16,010 nucleotides of DNA, from NCBI GenBank assembly GCA_004558115.1, contig SFDT01000037.1, forward strand, positions 1 through 16,010, given 5' to 3'. The notes below the pieces were generated by a model that saw only the letters and a list, made by a program, of their open reading frames with translations, had not been told where the DNA came from and did not search any database. Numbering within the stretch: position 1 is the stretch's first letter; every line of letters begins with the position of its first letter. A program made the translations under genes and the position numbers. Source of the DNA: Clostridiales bacterium (GTDB lineage: Bacteria > Bacillota > Clostridia > Oscillospirales > Oscillospiraceae). Shown one piece after another: positions 14,622 to 16,010 of this stretch.

Positions 14622-14666
14622 CGCTGCGCCGCAGCGATTTTTTGTTTCCAGCCCGCCGACGGGCTG
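14622..14666 (-). other. Two GC-rich hairpins in the alcohol dehydrogenase leader
   Basis: CGCTGC/GCAGCG (14622-14627, 14631-14636) and CAGCCCG/CGGGCTG (14649-14655, 14660-14666) both fall between the predicted start of transcription near 14672 and the ATG at 14601. On the mRNA the second has a TCGG tetraloop. In the plus direction each is followed by T-rich sequence, so they may also stop antisense transcription. A regulatory role is not shown. Confidence 0.5.
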
Positions 14667-14678
14667 ATGTTCTTTTTA

Positions 14679-14707
14679 ATATTATCACAAAAAACAACAA
14701 CAGTCAA
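14679..14707 (-). promoter_or_regulatory. Promoter of the alcohol dehydrogenase gene
   Basis: On the minus strand TTGACT (14707-14702) and TAATAT (14684-14679) have a 17-bp spacer, and TGA directly before the -10 gives an extended -10. The leader is about 70 nt. Confidence 0.75.
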
Positions 14708-14754
14708 CAAAGGAAGCCCATGGCTGAACGGAATCCCGCCAAAATTGACGGAAG

Positions 14755-14789
14755 TTTTCGTTGACGAAAAAAGCGCCGTGTGCCATAAT
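14755..14789 (+). promoter_or_regulatory. Promoter and overlapping palindrome of the DeoR-family gene
   Basis: TTGACG (14761-14766) and CATAAT (14784-14789) are 17 bp apart. A perfect palindrome TTTTCG-TTGA-CGAAAA (14755-14770) covers the -35. A second TTGACG lies at 14745-14750. TTTCG/CGAAA half sites are typical of several DeoR/GlpR-family operators, so autorepression is likely. The A-rich leader from about 14796 to 14949 shows no stable fold by eye; a GAATATTC palindrome lies at 14910-14917. Confidence 0.6.
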
Positions 14790-14949
14790 AAGGGAGAAAA
14801 ACTGCGAAAAGAGGATAGAGAAAAGAGAAACTGCCTGGCCAAAGCAGAATGAAAATTCCACAAATTTCAGGAAAGCCCAGAAAAAGAAACAACAACAAAC
14901 AAAAAAGTGGAATATTCTGCAAAACCGCGAGAAGGGAAACCGAACCATT

Positions 14950-15717
14950 ATGATGACAGCCCAGAGAAGAGAAGAACTGAAAAAATATATGCTGGAGCAC
15001 AAAAGCGCCTCCGTTTTGGACATGGCGCAGCGGTTCCAGGTCAGCGGCCAGACCATCCGCCGGGATTTTGAGGCCCTGGAGAAGGAGGGCTTCCTCCTGC
15101 GGTCCTACGGCGGCGCCATGGTGAAGGACCGGAAGACGGACTTTGTGCCCAACACGGTGAAAAGCGAGCTGTTCGTGGATGAGAAAAAGGCTATCTGCCG
15201 CCGGGCGGTGTCCCAGATCTACCCCAACGACTGCATTTTTATCGACCACTCCACCACAGCCCTGGCCCTGTGCGAGGAGATCCGCCAGATGCCCTTGACG
15301 GTGGTCACCAACTCCTACCGGGTCATCGGCCAGCTGTCCGACTGCTATAATATCCAGCTGGTGTGCACCGGCGGCACGTATCACGGCGGCATCGAGGGCT
15401 TTTCCGGCCTGGAGACCGTTCGCTACCTCCAGCAGCACTGCGTGGACAAGGCCTTTTTGTCCTGCCGGGCCATCGACCCCCTCCGGGGTGTCAACGACGC
15501 CTATGAGACCATTGCCAACGTCCGCCAGACCGTCATTGAAAACGCCGACAGCGTGTATCTGCTGGCGGACCACACGAAGTTCGGCAAATCCGGCTTCATC
15601 ACCGTCTGCGGCCTGGACCAGTTGGACTACGTCATCACGGACCGGCCTTTGGACCGGGAGTGGCGGAAGCTGTTCGCCGAGAACAAGGTGAAGGTGCTGG
15701 ACGGCTCCAACGAATAA
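14950..15717 (+). CDS. DeoR-family transcriptional repressor
   Basis: This 255-aa protein has the normal DeoR layout. The N-terminal winged helix-turn-helix (residues 5-58) carries the family signature: RREELKKYMLEH, then VLDMAQRFQVSGQTIRRDFEALEKEGFLLRSYGGA. The C-terminal sensor domain (about 75-235) shows FIDHSTTALALCEEI, VVTNSYRVIGQL, CTGGTYHGG and LLADHTKFGKSGF, the phosphosugar-binding motifs. Family members respond to phosphorylated sugars. The ATG at 14950 (or 14953) fits the domain start. The ribosome site AAGGG is 13 nt away, so the start is somewhat uncertain. It is divergent from the alcohol dehydrogenase, its most likely target besides itself. Control of the nucleoside genes through ribose- or deoxyribose-phosphate is possible but not shown. 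A terminator follows one base after the stop. Confidence 0.93.
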   Translation: MMTAQRREELKKYMLEHKSASVLDMAQRFQVSGQTIRRDFEALEKEGFLLRSYGGAMVKDRKTDFVPNTVKSELFVDEKKAICRRAVSQIYPNDCIFIDHSTTALALCEEIRQMPLTVVTNSYRVIGQLSDCYNIQLVCTGGTYHGGIEGFSGLETVRYLQQHCVDKAFLSCRAIDPLRGVNDAYETIANVRQTVIENADSVYLLADHTKFGKSGFITVCGLDQLDYVITDRPLDREWRKLFAENKVKVLDGSNE

Positions 15718-15718
15718 G

Positions 15719-15754
15719 AAAAAGGTCCCCGGCCATCTGGCCGGGGACCTTTTT
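15719..15754 (+). terminator. Intrinsic terminator of the DeoR-family gene
   Basis: A perfect 16-bp stem (15719-15734 with 15739-15754) has an ATCT loop and ends in a T-run, directly after the TAA at 15715-15717. Its GTCCCCGGCC core is the same as in the terminator at 4065-4102. Confidence 0.93.
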
Positions 15755-15806
15755 ATGAGCTTGTCGAAAAGGGGTGAGCTGCTGGAAAACGGGAAGGAAG
15801 ATAGTT

Positions 15807-15837
15807 ACGAAAGAAACCCAGGAGGGGTGTCTTTCGT
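15807..15837. other. Stem-loop in the right intergenic region
   Basis: Arms at 15807-15819 and 15825-15837 pair at 12 of 13 positions about an AGGAG loop, followed by TTT. It is the first of three hairpins between the DeoR terminator and the transposase remnant. There is no credible gene in 15755-15926. Confidence 0.5.
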
Positions 15838-15846
15838 TTTAAATCT

Positions 15847-15881
15847 AAGTTTTTCAGAACTTTTTAAGTTCTGAAAAACTT
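15847..15881. repeat. Perfect 16-bp inverted repeat
   Basis: AAGTTTTTCAGAACTT (15847-15862) and its exact complement (15866-15881) are separated by TTT. Strand-symmetric, AT-rich and next to a transposase end, it may be a terminator protecting the element from outside transcription or part of the insertion sequence end. Confidence 0.75.
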
Positions 15882-15888
15882 GCTCAGG

Positions 15889-15912
15889 CTGTCGAAAAGG
15901 TTTTTTTGACAG
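15889..15912. terminator. Hairpin with T-run, possible transposase terminator
   Basis: CTGTCGAAAA (15889-15898) pairs with TTTTTGACAG (15903-15912) with one G-U pair. It lies 14 bp past the transposase stop on the minus strand. A related TGTCGAAAAGG string occurs in direct orientation at 15765-15775. Confidence 0.45.
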
Positions 15913-15926
15913 AGTAAATTGTCAAA

Positions 15927-16010
15927 CTAAGTGCAACAAGAAAAGAGCTCAAAGTCCCACAGCTCCTGAGCAGAATGAAAGTTTAAGACTTTGCGAGGCC
16001 TGGCGTTGAT
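15927..16010 (-). CDS. IS30-family transposase, C-terminal end (partial)
   Basis: Reading leftward from the window edge gives 27 codons and a TAG at 15929-15927. The peptide starts INARPRKVLNFHSAQELWDF and ends CCT. NxRPRKxLxxxxxxE is the conserved end of IS30-type transposases (DDE domain, rve superfamily), where it follows the catalytic Glu by a short distance. The rest lies outside the window, so I cannot say whether the element is intact. Base composition from 15755 is clearly more AT-rich than the genes to the left, fitting an inserted element whose left end lies somewhere in 15755-15926. Confidence 0.75.
   Translation of the reverse strand: MNARPRKVLNFHSAQELWDFELFSCCT

Noticed and set aside
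15757..15873. 38-codon frame starting MSLSKRGELL
   Set aside because: It crosses one hairpin and ends inside another, has no ribosome binding site, and resembles no known protein.
1..16010. CRISPR arrays, tRNA or rRNA genes, phage or defence genes
   Set aside because: No regularly spaced repeats, cloverleaf sequences with TTCGA-type loops, rRNA segments, or recognisable defence domains were seen on either strand.

Overview
The window looks like chromosome from a GC-rich gut Clostridia/Oscillospiraceae-type bacterium. The inference rests on strongly C/G-ending codons, AGGAGG-type ribosome binding sites, a T-box leader in front of ileS, a Firmicutes-type BMP-family nucleoside ABC cassette, and AT-rich promoters set in GC-rich genes. 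I cannot name the genus or species from sequence alone.

Layout, left to right. (1) 1-660: a small XRE-type repressor gene (-) and a divergent 55-aa hypothetical gene (+) share an AT-rich intergenic region with two near-identical palindromic operator-like sites. (2) 700-4047: a strong promoter, an isoleucine T-box leader (specifier ATC, terminator at 983-1019), a 70-aa zinc-ribbon protein of DUF6487 type, then ileS. A bidirectional terminator (4065-4102) closes ileS against the next operon. (3) 4101-11773 (-): a seven-gene nucleoside uptake and breakdown operon, transcribed right to left: BMP-family lipoprotein, ABC ATPase with two nucleotide-binding domains, two permeases, a nucleoside phosphorylase, and two tandem nucleoside hydrolase paralogs. 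The last paralog has lost key metal-site residues. An internal terminator-like hairpin and a 161-bp MITE-like inverted-repeat element lie between the binding-protein gene and the ATPase gene. (4) 12125-13377 (+): divergent uridine phosphorylase and cytidine deaminase genes, closed by a GC-rich bidirectional terminator. (5) 13438-14601 (-): a YqhD/BdhA-type iron-containing alcohol dehydrogenase. (6) 14950-15717 (+): a divergent DeoR-family repressor with an operator-like palindrome over its own -35. (7) 15755-16010: an AT-richer, hairpin-rich stretch ending in the C-terminal codons of an IS30-family transposase (-), cut by the window edge.

How the genes fit together: the BMP/ABC system should import nucleosides. 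The phosphorylase(s) and hydrolase(s) split them to base plus ribose-1-phosphate or ribose. Cytidine deaminase converts cytidine to uridine, which Udp then phosphorolyses. The two divergent transcription units share an exact 8-bp motif near both promoters, which suggests a common regulator. The most unusual points are the active/degenerate nucleoside hydrolase pair, the zinc-ribbon gene placed under the isoleucine T-box, and the attenuator plus repeat element inside the transporter operon. I found no clearly new defence or mobile system.
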